Of a stretch of 64,000 nt of DNA, positions 24,449 to 33,009 are shown one piece after another. The stretch is from contig NZ_CP071839.1 of assembly GCF_017526105.1 (NCBI RefSeq), positions 6,858,001 to 6,922,000 of the forward strand, written 5' to 3'. How positions within the stretch are numbered: the first letter of the stretch is position 1; each line of letters begins with the position of its first letter. The position numbers and the translations under genes were made by a program. This DNA comes from Streptomyces cyanogenus (GTDB lineage: Bacteria > Actinomycetota > Actinomycetes > Streptomycetales > Streptomycetaceae). The notes under the pieces are model-generated. The model made no database searches and had not been told where the DNA came from. It saw nothing but the letters and a program-made list of their open reading frames with translations.

Positions 24449-26833
24449 ATGCCGGCCAACGGCGCACCCACGAAGATCACGCAGGGTTCGAAGACCAGGG
24501 GCGGCATCGGCGAGTCCACGCTCCGCCCGGACGGCACCCTCAAGGTCACCGGCGAGTTCGCGTACTCGTCCGACATGTGGCACGAGGACATGCTGTGGGG
24601 CCAGATCCTGCGCTCCACCGTCGCACACGCCGAGATCCTCTCGATCGACACCTCCGAGGCCCTCGCCATGCCGGGCGTGTACGCCGTCATGACGTACGAC
24701 GACCTGCCCACCGAGGTGAAGAACTACGGCCTGGAGATCCGGGACACCCCGGTCCTCGCGCACGGCAAGGTACGCCACCACGGCGAGCCGGTCGCGATCG
24801 TCGCCGCCGACCACCCGGAGACGGCCCGCCGCGCCGCCGCCAAGATCAAGGTCGACTACCGCGAACTCCCGGTGATCACCGACGAGAAGTCGGCCCTCGC
24901 GCCCGACGCGATCCTCGTCCACGAACACCGCGACGACCACCACATCGGCCACGTCCCGCACCCGAACGTCGTCCACCGCCAGCCGATCGTCCGCGGCGAC
25001 GTGGCGCAGGCCCGCAGGCGCGCCGACGTGATCGTCGAGGGCGAGTACACCTTCGGCATGCAGGACCAGGCCTTCCTCGGCCCCGAGTCCGGCCTGGCCG
25101 TGCCGGAGGAGGACGGCGGCGTCCACCTCTACATCGCCACCCAGTGGCTCCACTCCGACCTGCGCCAGATGGCGCCCGTCCTCGGCCTGCCCGAGGAGAA
25201 GGTGCGCATGACGCTGGCCGGCGTCGGCGGCGCGTTCGGCGGCCGCGAGGACCTGTCGATGCAGATCCACGCCTGCCTGCTGGCGCTGCGCACCGGCAAG
25301 CCCGTGAAGATCGTCTACAACCGGTTCGAGTCCTTCTTCGGGCACGTCCACCGTCACCCGGCCAAGCTGTACTACGAGCACGGCGCCACCAAGGACGGCA
25401 AGCTCACACACCTGAAGTGCCGGATCGTCCTGGACGGCGGCGCCTACGCCTCCGCCTCCCCGGCCGTCGTCGGCAACGCCTCCTCGCTCGCCGTCGGCCC
25501 CTACGTCGTGGACGACGTCGACATCGAGGCCATCGCCCTCTACACCAACAACCCGCCCTGCGGCGCCATGCGCGGCTTCGGCGCGGTCCAGGCGTGCTTC
25601 GCCTACGAGGCGCAGATGGACAAGCTGGCGAAGAAGCTCGGCATGGACCCGGTGGAGTTCCGGCAGCTCAACGCCATGGAACAGGGCACGATCATGCCGA
25701 CCGGGCAGCCGGTCGACTCCCCGGCCCCGGTCGCCGAACTGCTGCGCCGCGTCAAGGCGATGCCCCTGCCCCCGGAGCGCCAGTGGGAGTCCAGCGAGGG
25801 CGCCGACGTACGGCAGCTGCCCGGCGGTCTGTCCAACACCACGCACGGCGAAGGCGTCGTACGGGGTGTGGGCTACGCGGTCGGCATCAAGAACGTCGGC
25901 TTCTCCGAGGGCTTCGACGACTACTCCACCGCCAGGGTGCGCATGGAGGTCGTGGGCGGCGAGCCGGTCGCGACCGTGCACACCGCGATGGCGGAGGTCG
26001 GCCAGGGCGGTGTCACCGTCCACGCGCAGATCGCCCGCACGGAGCTGGGTGTCGCCCAGGTGACCATCCACCCCGCCGACACCCAGGTCGGTTCGGCCGG
26101 TTCGACGTCCGCGTCCCGTCAGACGTACGTCACCGGCGGCGCCGTGAAGAACGCCTGCGAGCTGGTGCGCGAGAAGGTCCTGGAGATCGGCCGGCGCAAG
26201 TTCGGCTCCTACCACCCGGCCTGGGCCACCGCCGAACTCGTGCTGGAGGGCGGCAAGGTCGTCACCGACGGCGGCGAGGTCCTCGCCGGCCTGGCCGACG
26301 TCCTGGAGGGCGAGGCGGTGGAGGTCGAGGAGGAGTGGCGGCACCGGCCGACCGAGCCCTTCGACCTGCGCACCGGCCAGGGCAACGGACACGTCCAGTA
26401 CTCCTTCGCCGCCCACCGCGCGGTGGTCGAGGTCGACACCGAACTCGGCCTGGTCAAGGTGATCGAACTGGCCTGCGCCCAGGACGTCGGCAAGGCGCTC
26501 AACCCGCTCTCCGTCGTCGGCCAGATCCAGGGCGGTACGACCCAGGGCCTGGGCGTGGCCGTCATGGAGGAGATCATCGTCGACCCCAGGACGGCCAAGG
26601 TCAGGAACCCCTCCTTCACGGACTACCTGATCCCCACCATCCTCGACACGCCGACCATCCCGGTCGACGTGCTCGAACTCGCCGACGACCACGCCCCGTA
26701 CGGGCTGCGCGGCATCGGCGAGGCCCCGACCCTGTCGTCCACCCCGGCCGTCCTCGCGGCGATCCGGAACGCGACCGGGCTGGAGCTCAACCGCACTCCG
26801 GTACGGCCCGAGCACCTCACGGGTACCGCGTAG
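24449..26833 (+). CDS. Xanthine dehydrogenase, molybdopterin-binding catalytic subunit
   Basis: The product has 794 residues, starting at ATG 24449 three bases after the previous stop. Molybdopterin-contacting motifs are GVGGAFGGREDLSMQ, NPPCGAMRGFGAVQACFAYE (with the conserved Arg near the substrate) and GSAGSTSASRQTYVTGGAVKNA. The C-terminal RGIGEAPTL contains the catalytic Glu. Size and order match the large subunit of three-gene bacterial xanthine dehydrogenases. The enzyme hydroxylates purines at the molybdenum centre; the sulfurated cofactor is probably supplied through the XdhC-like protein encoded at 28544. Confidence 0.94.
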   Translation: MPANGAPTKITQGSKTRGGIGESTLRPDGTLKVTGEFAYSSDMWHEDMLWGQILRSTVAHAEILSIDTSEALAMPGVYAVMTYDDLPTEVKNYGLEIRDTPVLAHGKVRHHGEPVAIVAADHPETARRAAAKIKVDYRELPVITDEKSALAPDAILVHEHRDDHHIGHVPHPNVVHRQPIVRGDVAQARRRADVIVEGEYTFGMQDQAFLGPESGLAVPEEDGGVHLYIATQWLHSDLRQMAPVLGLPEEKVRMTLAGVGGAFGGREDLSMQIHACLLALRTGKPVKIVYNRFESFFGHVHRHPAKLYYEHGATKDGKLTHLKCRIVLDGGAYASASPAVVGNASSLAVGPYVVDDVDIEAIALYTNNPPCGAMRGFGAVQACFAYEAQMDKLAKKLGMDPVEFRQLNAMEQGTIMPTGQPVDSPAPVAELLRRVKAMPLPPERQWESSEGADVRQLPGGLSNTTHGEGVVRGVGYAVGIKNVGFSEGFDDYSTARVRMEVVGGEPVATVHTAMAEVGQGGVTVHAQIARTELGVAQVTIHPADTQVGSAGSTSASRQTYVTGGAVKNACELVREKVLEIGRRKFGSYHPAWATAELVLEGGKVVTDGGEVLAGLADVLEGEAVEVEEEWRHRPTEPFDLRTGQGNGHVQYSFAAHRAVVEVDTELGLVKVIELACAQDVGKALNPLSVVGQIQGGTTQGLGVAVMEEIIVDPRTAKVRNPSFTDYLIPTILDTPTIPVDVLELADDHAPYGLRGIGEAPTLSSTPAVLAAIRNATGLELNRTPVRPEHLTGTA

Positions 26834-26846
26834 CACCCCCACAGCT

Positions 26847-26893
26847 CTCCGGGCGGCGCAGGGAACGTCACACACTCCACGCGCCGCCCGGAG
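26847..26893 (+). terminator. Hairpin after the xanthine dehydrogenase operon
   Basis: CTCCGGGCGGCGC (26847-26859) pairs perfectly with GCGCCGCCCGGAG (26881-26893) over a 21-base loop. It starts 14 bases after the stop and may separate the dehydrogenase transcript from the permease. Confidence 0.7.
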
Positions 26894-27044
26894 GAACCCC
26901 CTTTGAGTTCCGCTCCGCTCGCGGTCCTTGAAGTACCAGGAAATCCGTTCGTCTCGGGCCGTCCCCCGGGTCGTCCATTCCCCAAATCCCGTACCCCACA
27001 GGGAAGTCGTACGGGTGCCCCTTTGAACCTTGGGAGATGGCACC

Positions 27045-28499
27045 ATGACCCAGCAGTCAGTGGAGCCGAGGACCGCAGCCGACGACGCGGGTGATGGCAC
27101 CCGCGTCCCGGCAGGGCGGTCCTGGCTCGACCGGTACTTCCACATATCCAGAAGAGGATCCACGGTCGCGCGAGAGGTGCGCGGCGGCATCACCACCTTC
27201 ATGGCGATGGCGTACATCCTCCTGCTCAACCCCCTCATCCTGTCCGGCAAGGACGCGGCGGGGGACACGCTCGGCCAGAAGGCGCTGATCACCGCGACCG
27301 CGTTCGCGGCGGCCTTCACCACGCTGCTGATGGGTTTCGTCGGCAGGGTTCCGCTCGCCCTCGCCGCCGGCCTCTCCGTCTCCGGCGTCCTGTCCTCGCA
27401 GGTCGCCCCCGCCATGACCTGGCCGCAGGCCATGGGCATGTGCGTGATGTACGGCGTGGTCATCATGCTGCTGGTCGTCACCGGCCTGCGCGAGATGATC
27501 ATGAACGCGATCCCGCTCGCGCTCAAGCACGGCATCACCATGGGCATCGGCCTGTTCATCGCGCTCATCGGCTTCTACAAGTCCGGCTTCGTGCACCAGG
27601 GCAAGGCCACCCCGGTCACCCTCGGCCCCGCCGGTGAACTCACCGGCTGGCCGGTGCTGCTCTTCGCCGGCACCCTGCTGCTGATCTTCATGCTGCAGGC
27701 CCGGAACGTCCCCGGCGCCATCCTCATCGGCATCGTCTCCGGCACGGCCGTCGCCGCCGTCCTCAACGGGCTCGGCGTCGTCGCCCCCGGCCAGTGGGCC
27801 AACGGCGCGCCCGAGCTCCACGGAGCCGTCTCGATGCCCGACTTCTCGCTCTTCGGGCACGTCGAGTTCGGTGGCTGGGGCACGGTCGGCGCGATGACCG
27901 TCGGCATGATCGTCTTCACCCTGGTGCTCGCCGGCTTCTTCGACGCGATGGCCACCATCATCGGCGTCGGCACCGAGGCGAACCTCGCCGACGACAAGGG
28001 CCGGATGCCGGGCCTGTCCAAGGCGCTGTTCATCGACGGCGCAGGCGGCGCGATCGGCGGTGTGGCGGGCGGCTCCGGCCAGACGGTGTTCATCGAGTCG
28101 GCCACCGGCGTCGGCGAGGGCGCCCGCACCGGTCTCGCCTCCGTCGTCACCGGCCTGTTCTTCGCGGCCTGCCTGTTCTTCACGCCGGTCACCGCGATCG
28201 TCCCGCAGGAGGTCGCCTCCGCCGCCCTGGTCGTCATCGGCGCCCTGATGCTGATGAACGCCCGGCACGTGGACTGGGCGGACCGCGCGACCGCCGTCCC
28301 GGTCTTCCTGACCGTCGTCCTGATGCCGTTCACGTACACCATCACCACCGGTGTCGCCGCGGGCGTCATCTCCTACGTCGCCATCAAGGCGGCCCAGGGC
28401 AAGGCCCGCGAGATCGGCGCCTTCATGTGGGGTTTGACGGTCGTGTTCCTCGTCTACTTCGCCCTTCATCCCATCGAGGGCTGGCTGGGCGTCCACTAG
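27045..28499 (+). CDS. NCS2-family purine permease (AzgA-like)
   Basis: The product has 484 residues from ATG 27045 with GGGAG upstream. About 12 hydrophobic segments are visible. Family signatures include ITTFMAMAYILLLNP near the N-terminus, GITMGIGLFIALIGF, and GGSGQTVFIESATGVGEGARTG, which corresponds to the AzgA helix lining the substrate site. AzgA-type proteins import hypoxanthine, guanine or adenine by proton symport. Its place between xanthine dehydrogenase and XdhC supports uptake of purines for breakdown. An imperfect CCCGTAC..GTACGGG repeat lies just upstream. Confidence 0.92.
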   Translation: MTQQSVEPRTAADDAGDGTRVPAGRSWLDRYFHISRRGSTVAREVRGGITTFMAMAYILLLNPLILSGKDAAGDTLGQKALITATAFAAAFTTLLMGFVGRVPLALAAGLSVSGVLSSQVAPAMTWPQAMGMCVMYGVVIMLLVVTGLREMIMNAIPLALKHGITMGIGLFIALIGFYKSGFVHQGKATPVTLGPAGELTGWPVLLFAGTLLLIFMLQARNVPGAILIGIVSGTAVAAVLNGLGVVAPGQWANGAPELHGAVSMPDFSLFGHVEFGGWGTVGAMTVGMIVFTLVLAGFFDAMATIIGVGTEANLADDKGRMPGLSKALFIDGAGGAIGGVAGGSGQTVFIESATGVGEGARTGLASVVTGLFFAACLFFTPVTAIVPQEVASAALVVIGALMLMNARHVDWADRATAVPVFLTVVLMPFTYTITTGVAAGVISYVAIKAAQGKAREIGAFMWGLTVVFLVYFALHPIEGWLGVH

Positions 28500-28543
28500 C
28501 CCCCGCCCGCAGTCCATCCCGCAACCCGTGAGGAGACCGACAG

Positions 28544-29695
28544 ATGCTGGACATCGCCGAGGAGCTGAACCGGTGGGTCGAGCAGGGCCGTGACTTCGCC
28601 GTCGCCACCGTGGTGGCCGTCGGCGGCAGCGCCCCGCGCCAGCCCGGCGCCGCCCTCGCGGTGGACGCCGACGGCACGGCGATCGGCTCGGTCTCCGGCG
28701 GGTGCGTGGAGGGCGCCGTGTACGAGCTGTGCCGACAGGCGCTGGAGGACGGCGCAACCGTCCTGGAGCGCTTCGGCTACAGCGACGAGGATGCCTTCGC
28801 CGTCGGCCTGACCTGTGGCGGCGTCATCGACATCCTCGTCACCCCGGTCCGGGCGGACGGTCCCGCCCGGCCGGGGGTCGCGGCCGCGCTGGCCGCCGCC
28901 GCCCGTGGGGAGGCGGCGGCGGTCGCGCGGATCGCCGAGGGCCCGGCGCGGCTGCGGGGCCGGGCCCTGCTGGTCCGCCCCGACGGCTCGTACGACGGCG
29001 GTTTCGGCGCCCACCCCGAGCTGGACCGCAGGGTCGCCGCCGAGGCCGGCGCCTTCCTGGACGCGGGCCGCACCGGCACCCTGGAGATCGGCGAGGAGGG
29101 TTCACGCTGCGGCGCCCCGCTGACGGTCCTGGTGGAGTCCTCCGTCCCCGCACCCCGCATGATCGTCTTCGGTGCGATCGACTTCGCCTCGGCACTGGTC
29201 CGGATCGGCAAGTTCCTGGGGTACCACGTCACCGTGTGCGACGCCCGCCCGGTGTTCGCCACGCGTACCCGCTTCCCCGAGGCCGACGAGATCGTCGTGG
29301 AGTGGCCGCACGAGTACCTGGAGCGCACCGAGGTGGACGGCCGTACGGTCCTGTGCGTCCTCACCCACGACGCCAAGTTCGACGTACCGCTGCTGAAGCT
29401 GGCGCTGCGCCTGCCGGTCGCCTACGTCGGCGCCATGGGCTCCCGCCGGACCCACCTGGACCGCAACGCGCGGCTGCGCGCGGTCGGCGTCACCGAGCTG
29501 GAGCTGGCCCGGCTGCGCTCCCCGATCGGCCTCGACCTCGGCGCCCGGACGCCCGAGGAGACGGCGCTGTCCATCGCGGCGGAGATCGTCGCCGGCCGGC
29601 GCGGTGGCAGCGGGGTGTCGCTGACCGGCGCCCACACCCCCATCCACCACGACACGGCCGCGCCGTCGGCGCCGCGGATCGGCTCGGTCGCCTGA
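28544..29695 (+). CDS. xdhC: XdhC/CoxI-family molybdenum cofactor insertion protein
   Basis: This 383-residue protein begins behind GTGAGGAGA. The XdhC N-terminal domain shows VVAVGGSAPRQPGAALAV and GSVSGGCVEGAVYELC, with the conserved cysteine, and GLTCGGVIDIL. A Rossmann-like C-terminal domain follows (MIVFGAIDFASALVRIGKFL, LTHDAKFD, VGAMGSRRTHLDR). XdhC binds the molybdenum cofactor, helps sulfurate it and delivers it to xanthine dehydrogenase. The gene is 44 bases after the purine permease and almost certainly in the same operon. Confidence 0.93.
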   Translation: MLDIAEELNRWVEQGRDFAVATVVAVGGSAPRQPGAALAVDADGTAIGSVSGGCVEGAVYELCRQALEDGATVLERFGYSDEDAFAVGLTCGGVIDILVTPVRADGPARPGVAAALAAAARGEAAAVARIAEGPARLRGRALLVRPDGSYDGGFGAHPELDRRVAAEAGAFLDAGRTGTLEIGEEGSRCGAPLTVLVESSVPAPRMIVFGAIDFASALVRIGKFLGYHVTVCDARPVFATRTRFPEADEIVVEWPHEYLERTEVDGRTVLCVLTHDAKFDVPLLKLALRLPVAYVGAMGSRRTHLDRNARLRAVGVTELELARLRSPIGLDLGARTPEETALSIAAEIVAGRRGGSGVSLTGAHTPIHHDTAAPSAPRIGSVA

Positions 29696-29738
29696 AAAGT
29701 GTTTGCCGGCCGCCGTCGCCGCTGTGTTCCATGACGGC

Positions 29739-30377
29739 ATGGTGTCCCCCGACCGGCTGGCGGCCTTCGCGGCCCTGTCCTTCCTGCTCATCGTGGTCCC
29801 CGGCCCGAGCGTCCTGTTCGTGATCGGACGGGCCCTGGCGCACGGCCGCCGGGCCGCGCTGACCACGGTCGCCGGCAACACGCTCGGCGCGTACGTGCTC
29901 GTCGTGGCCGTGGCGCTCGGCGTCGGAACGGTCGTCGAGCGCTCGGTCCTCGTCTTCACCGCCCTCAAGCTCGCCGGTGCCGCCTACCTGGTATACCTCG
30001 GAGTCAAGGCGTGGCGGCAGCGCGGCTCGCTGCGGGCCGCCGTCGCGGAGTCCGGCCCCGCGCACGGGGGCCTGCGCACCCTGGGGGAGGGGTTCGCGGT
30101 CGGCGTGGCCAACCCCAAGACCATGGTGTTCTTCGCCGCCGTGCTGCCGCAGTTCGTGGACCGGGCGCAGGGGCACGTCCCGGTGCAGATGCTGCTGCTC
30201 GGGCTGGTCTTCAACGCCATCGCGGTGATCTCCGACGGCGTCTGGGGCCTCGCCGCCTCCTCCGCCCGCACCTGGTTCGCCCGCTCCCCCCGCCGCCTGT
30301 CCGCCGTCGGCGGCACGGGCGGCCTGACGATGATCGGCCTGGGCGTGACGGTGGCGCTGACCGGCCGCAAGGACTGA
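29739..30377 (+). CDS. LysE-family amino-acid or metabolite exporter
   Basis: The product has 212 residues with six hydrophobic segments. The N-terminus DRLAAFAALSFLLIVVPGPS followed by VLFVIGRALAHGRRAAL is the LysE/RhtB signature, and VGVANPKTMVFFAAVLPQFV is the second conserved block. I place the start at ATG 29739; an in-frame upstream start lacks a ribosome-binding site. It probably exports an amino acid or related compound, but the substrate cannot be read from sequence. It is convergent with the SRPBCC gene, with only 15 bases between stops. Confidence 0.88.
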   Translation: MVSPDRLAAFAALSFLLIVVPGPSVLFVIGRALAHGRRAALTTVAGNTLGAYVLVVAVALGVGTVVERSVLVFTALKLAGAAYLVYLGVKAWRQRGSLRAAVAESGPAHGGLRTLGEGFAVGVANPKTMVFFAAVLPQFVDRAQGHVPVQMLLLGLVFNAIAVISDGVWGLAASSARTWFARSPRRLSAVGGTGGLTMIGLGVTVALTGRKD

Positions 30378-30392
30378 ACAGCGGCCCGTGGC

Positions 30393-30833
30393 TCAGCCCC
30401 GTTTGAGCAGGTGGCCGGCCGCGCGGCCGAACAGGTGGAGGGAGGCCGACCTCAGGGCGGGGTCGAAGGCGGAGGGCAGGAAGCGGACCCGCAGCTCCTC
30501 GCGCCAGACCACGCGGCTGCGGCCTCCGGAGCCCGGATGGACCTCGATCTCCGCCCAGCCGAGGATCACCCGGCCGCGTTTCTCCAGGCGGCACAGGCCG
30601 GCCTCGCCGCCGGCCGGCGGACGCCAGACGGTCACCTCCATGACGTCGTCCAGAGCGAGCGGCCCGAGCCCCGACCGGGCCACGAAGCGCGTGCCCTCGC
30701 GGGTCGGCCCGGGTGTGAGCACCCTGATCCGGGTCAGCGGTACCGCGCCGGCATGGCGGGGCCAGTCCGTGAGCCGGCGCCAGGCCTCCTCGGGCGGGAG
30801 GGGGGCCGTACGTTCGAAAGAGATGGTGGGCAC
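30393..30833 (-). CDS. SRPBCC-family (START-like) protein
   Basis: The product has 146 residues from GTG 30833. It fits the Bet v1-like fold: the start MPTISFERTAPLPPEEAWRR, then VARSGLGPLALDDVMEV, then the hydrophobic C-terminal helix (LFGRAAGHLLKRG). Members bind hydrophobic ligands in a central cavity or act as polyketide cyclase-like enzymes. No biosynthetic partner is nearby. The codon pattern fits the neighbours. Confidence 0.75.
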   Translation of the reverse strand: MPTISFERTAPLPPEEAWRRLTDWPRHAGAVPLTRIRVLTPGPTREGTRFVARSGLGPLALDDVMEVTVWRPPAGGEAGLCRLEKRGRVILGWAEIEVHPGSGGRSRVVWREELRVRFLPSAFDPALRSASLHLFGRAAGHLLKRG

Positions 30834-31045
30834 GGCACGATCGTAGGCAATGCGCGCCGGTCACCTGCGTGTTCACCCGCCGCCCCGGGCCGCCCGCGTA
30901 GCAGGTGCCGGCGAGCAGACGTATCCTGGAACAGCCGGTGCGCGGCGCGGGCGACACGTCCTGCTCCCGGTCTTCCCGCCACCGACTTCCAGTCTTCCTG
31001 CCATCGGCCGGGCAACACGCCTGCCGCACGGGGGAGTTGATCGTC

Positions 31046-32059
31046 ATGCCGCTGAAGAACTACGGCGTTCTGATCGCCCGCGCCGTCGACACGAGGCGCG
31101 AGGGCGCGAGCCACACACCGCACTACCAGATCCACCTCACGGACGACCAGGGCACGCACTACCGCGCGGCGGTGAACGTGCTCTCGCAGGAGTACCCCTC
31201 CGAGCTGCTCTACCTGGTCGCCGACGACTTCCGGCACCCGCTGACCGCCCGCCTGGAGGGCCTGCCCGGCGGCTGGAACACCCTGCCGTCCGGCCCCGGC
31301 GGCCAGAACCTCGACTTCGTGCGCGGCAACCTCTTCGACCCGGCCGGGATGCGCACCCTCCCGCCGGACGTCGCGGGCCCCGACAACGACCTGGCCGACC
31401 TGCTCGACCACTACGTGCAGCGTGCGGTGGCCGACCCGTCGGCGCGGCTGTACGTCTTCGGCTCCCGCTTCGGTCCCGAACCGGCCCGCAAGGACAAGGT
31501 GTTCGGGTTCCTGCCGGGCAACGGCGTGCACGACGTCCACATGAACCAGGGCAACAGCCAGCGGTTCCGTGGCGACGACGGCGTGTGGCAGGACGGCGGA
31601 TTCCTGCTGCGCTTCCCCGGCCAGTCCCGCTGGGTCGGCATCTTCCTGGCCTTCCAGAGCCAGTCCTGGCACACCGACGACACCACCGGGCACACCCTGG
31701 AACACGTCGACGGCACCCGGCCCACGCCCGCCGTGCAGCCGGTGCGGATCGTCGCGGCGCTGGTGAACCCGGCCGGTCGCGCCCCCGGTGCGGAGACCGT
31801 GACCCTGCTCAACGCCTCGCCGGACGCCGTCGACCTGACCGGGTGGCGCGTCGTCGGCCGCCTCGGCCACGGGGCGCCGGTGCAGGCCGCGGGCCCGCTC
31901 GCGCCCGGCGCCTGCCTCACCGTGCCGCTCGGCGCCGAGGCCCGACACGGCGACCACGGCGGGGAGGTGTCCCTCCTGGACGCGGCCGGCCTGAAGGTCC
32001 ACGGTGTCTCCTACACCGCCGAACAGGCCGCCCGCGCGGGCTGGACGGTGGTGTTCTGA
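31046..32059 (+). CDS. DUF2278 (YukJ-like) protein with C-terminal lamin-tail-like domain
   Basis: The product has 337 residues from ATG 31046 with GGGGGAG upstream. The DUF2278 part (residues 1-225) contains YGVLIARAVDTRREGASHTP, the conserved HYQIHLTDD, YVFGSRFG, GIHD-like NGVHDVHMNQGNSQRF and FLAFQSQSWHTDD. After a linker, residues about 232-337 form a lamin-tail (LTD)-like beta domain: VRIVAALVNPAGRAPGAETV, TLLNASPDAVDLTGWRV and a closing GVSYTAEQA. Lamin-tail domains in bacteria often occur with secreted or nuclease-like proteins, but no signal peptide is present here. Function unknown. It is convergent with the deacetylase gene, 6 bases apart. Confidence 0.8.
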   Translation: MPLKNYGVLIARAVDTRREGASHTPHYQIHLTDDQGTHYRAAVNVLSQEYPSELLYLVADDFRHPLTARLEGLPGGWNTLPSGPGGQNLDFVRGNLFDPAGMRTLPPDVAGPDNDLADLLDHYVQRAVADPSARLYVFGSRFGPEPARKDKVFGFLPGNGVHDVHMNQGNSQRFRGDDGVWQDGGFLLRFPGQSRWVGIFLAFQSQSWHTDDTTGHTLEHVDGTRPTPAVQPVRIVAALVNPAGRAPGAETVTLLNASPDAVDLTGWRVVGRLGHGAPVQAAGPLAPGACLTVPLGAEARHGDHGGEVSLLDAAGLKVHGVSYTAEQAARAGWTVVF

Positions 32060-32065
32060 ACGGCC

Positions 32066-32884
32066 CTACGGGCGGTACACCTTGCCGGGTTCCGCCCTGC
32101 CGGGCGCCAGCAGCTGAGGAACCGTCACGAACACGTAGCCGCGCGCCTTCAGCGCGTCGATGATGCCGGGCACGGCCGGCACGGTCCCGGGGTAGATGTC
32201 GTGCAGCAGGATGATCCCGTCCCGGGACGACTGGTCGAGGACGCGCTTGGTGATGAGCGCCGAGTCGTCGGTCGTGTAGTCCTTGGCGGTCACGCTCCAC
32301 AGCACCTCCGCGAGGCCGAGCTCCTTGGAGATCCGGTGCACATCGGCATCGGTACGGCCCTGCGGCGGGCGCATCAGCGTCGGCTTGCGCCCGGTGAGCC
32401 GTTCGATCGCGTCGTTCGGCCGCTTCAGCTCCTCGCGTATCTGCGCGTCGGATATCCGCGTGAGTATCCTGTGGTCCCAGGTGTGGCTCGCGACCTCGTG
32501 CCCCTCGGCCGCCATCCGCTTCACCAGCTCCGGGTACTTCTCGATGTGCCGCTTGCCGAGCAGGAAGAAGGTGGCCGGCACCTTCTTCTCCTTCAGGACG
32601 TCCAGCAGCCGCGCCGAGTTCTCGCTGGGTCCCGCGTCGAAGGTGAGCGCGATGCACCTGGCCTCGCGGCAGTCGACGGTCCCGAACTTCGCCGGAGCCC
32701 CGTGCGCCGGCTCGGCGCGGGCGGTGCTCGGTGCGGTCGTGTCGACCTGCGCGCAGCCGGTCAGGGCCAGCGTCAGGCAGGCCGCGGCGGACGCGAGCGC
32801 CCATCCGCGGAACCTCCGGCCCGTTCCGCGCATCTTCCTGGTCGCGTGCGCCGGCGTGGAGATCGTGTCGGTCGAAAGAGGCAT
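32066..32884 (-). CDS. Polysaccharide deacetylase lipoprotein (NodB homology, CE4)
   Basis: The product has 272 residues from ATG 32884. A signal peptide with lipobox (ALASAAACLTLALTGC) suggests a surface lipoprotein; an internal ATG (MRGTGRRFRG) could also start it. The NodB domain shows motif 1 ALTFDAGPSE, motif 2 SHTWDH, motif 3 RPPQGRTD, then the late motifs WSVTAKDYTT and DGIILLHD. The metal-binding Asp-His-His set is complete. It should remove N-acetyl groups from peptidoglycan, chitin or another polymer. Its start overlaps a promoter region containing a 21-base inverted repeat. Confidence 0.9.
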   Translation of the reverse strand: MPLSTDTISTPAHATRKMRGTGRRFRGWALASAAACLTLALTGCAQVDTTAPSTARAEPAHGAPAKFGTVDCREARCIALTFDAGPSENSARLLDVLKEKKVPATFFLLGKRHIEKYPELVKRMAAEGHEVASHTWDHRILTRISDAQIREELKRPNDAIERLTGRKPTLMRPPQGRTDADVHRISKELGLAEVLWSVTAKDYTTDDSALITKRVLDQSSRDGIILLHDIYPGTVPAVPGIIDALKARGYVFVTVPQLLAPGRAEPGKVYRP

Positions 32885-32890
32885 GCCCGG

Positions 32891-32911
32891 ACTATACACC
32901 GCGTGTATAGT
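32891..32911. promoter_or_regulatory. Perfect inverted repeat ACTATACAC-N3-GTGTATAGT at the deacetylase start
   Basis: Arms of nine bases and a three-base centre lie seven bases before the deacetylase ATG. The right-hand half on the minus strand contains TATAGT, a -10-like hexamer six bases before the ATG, so a bound repressor would block polymerase and the transcript may be leaderless. It also lies 99 bases upstream of the divergent protease gene. Confidence 0.6.
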
Positions 32912-33009
32912 GCACGCGTTCGAGTCCCTGGGGTGGTGAACCCGTCCGTCCGCAACGTCCCCGTGCACACCAGTGGTACCGGCCGGGCACGCGGAGTAAC
33001 CTCAGGACC

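Noticed and set aside
32912..32940. GTTCGAGTCCC resembling a tRNA T-arm upstream of the deacetylase gene
   Set aside because: The flanking bases do not pair into a T-stem, and no acceptor, anticodon or D-arm can be found on either strand.
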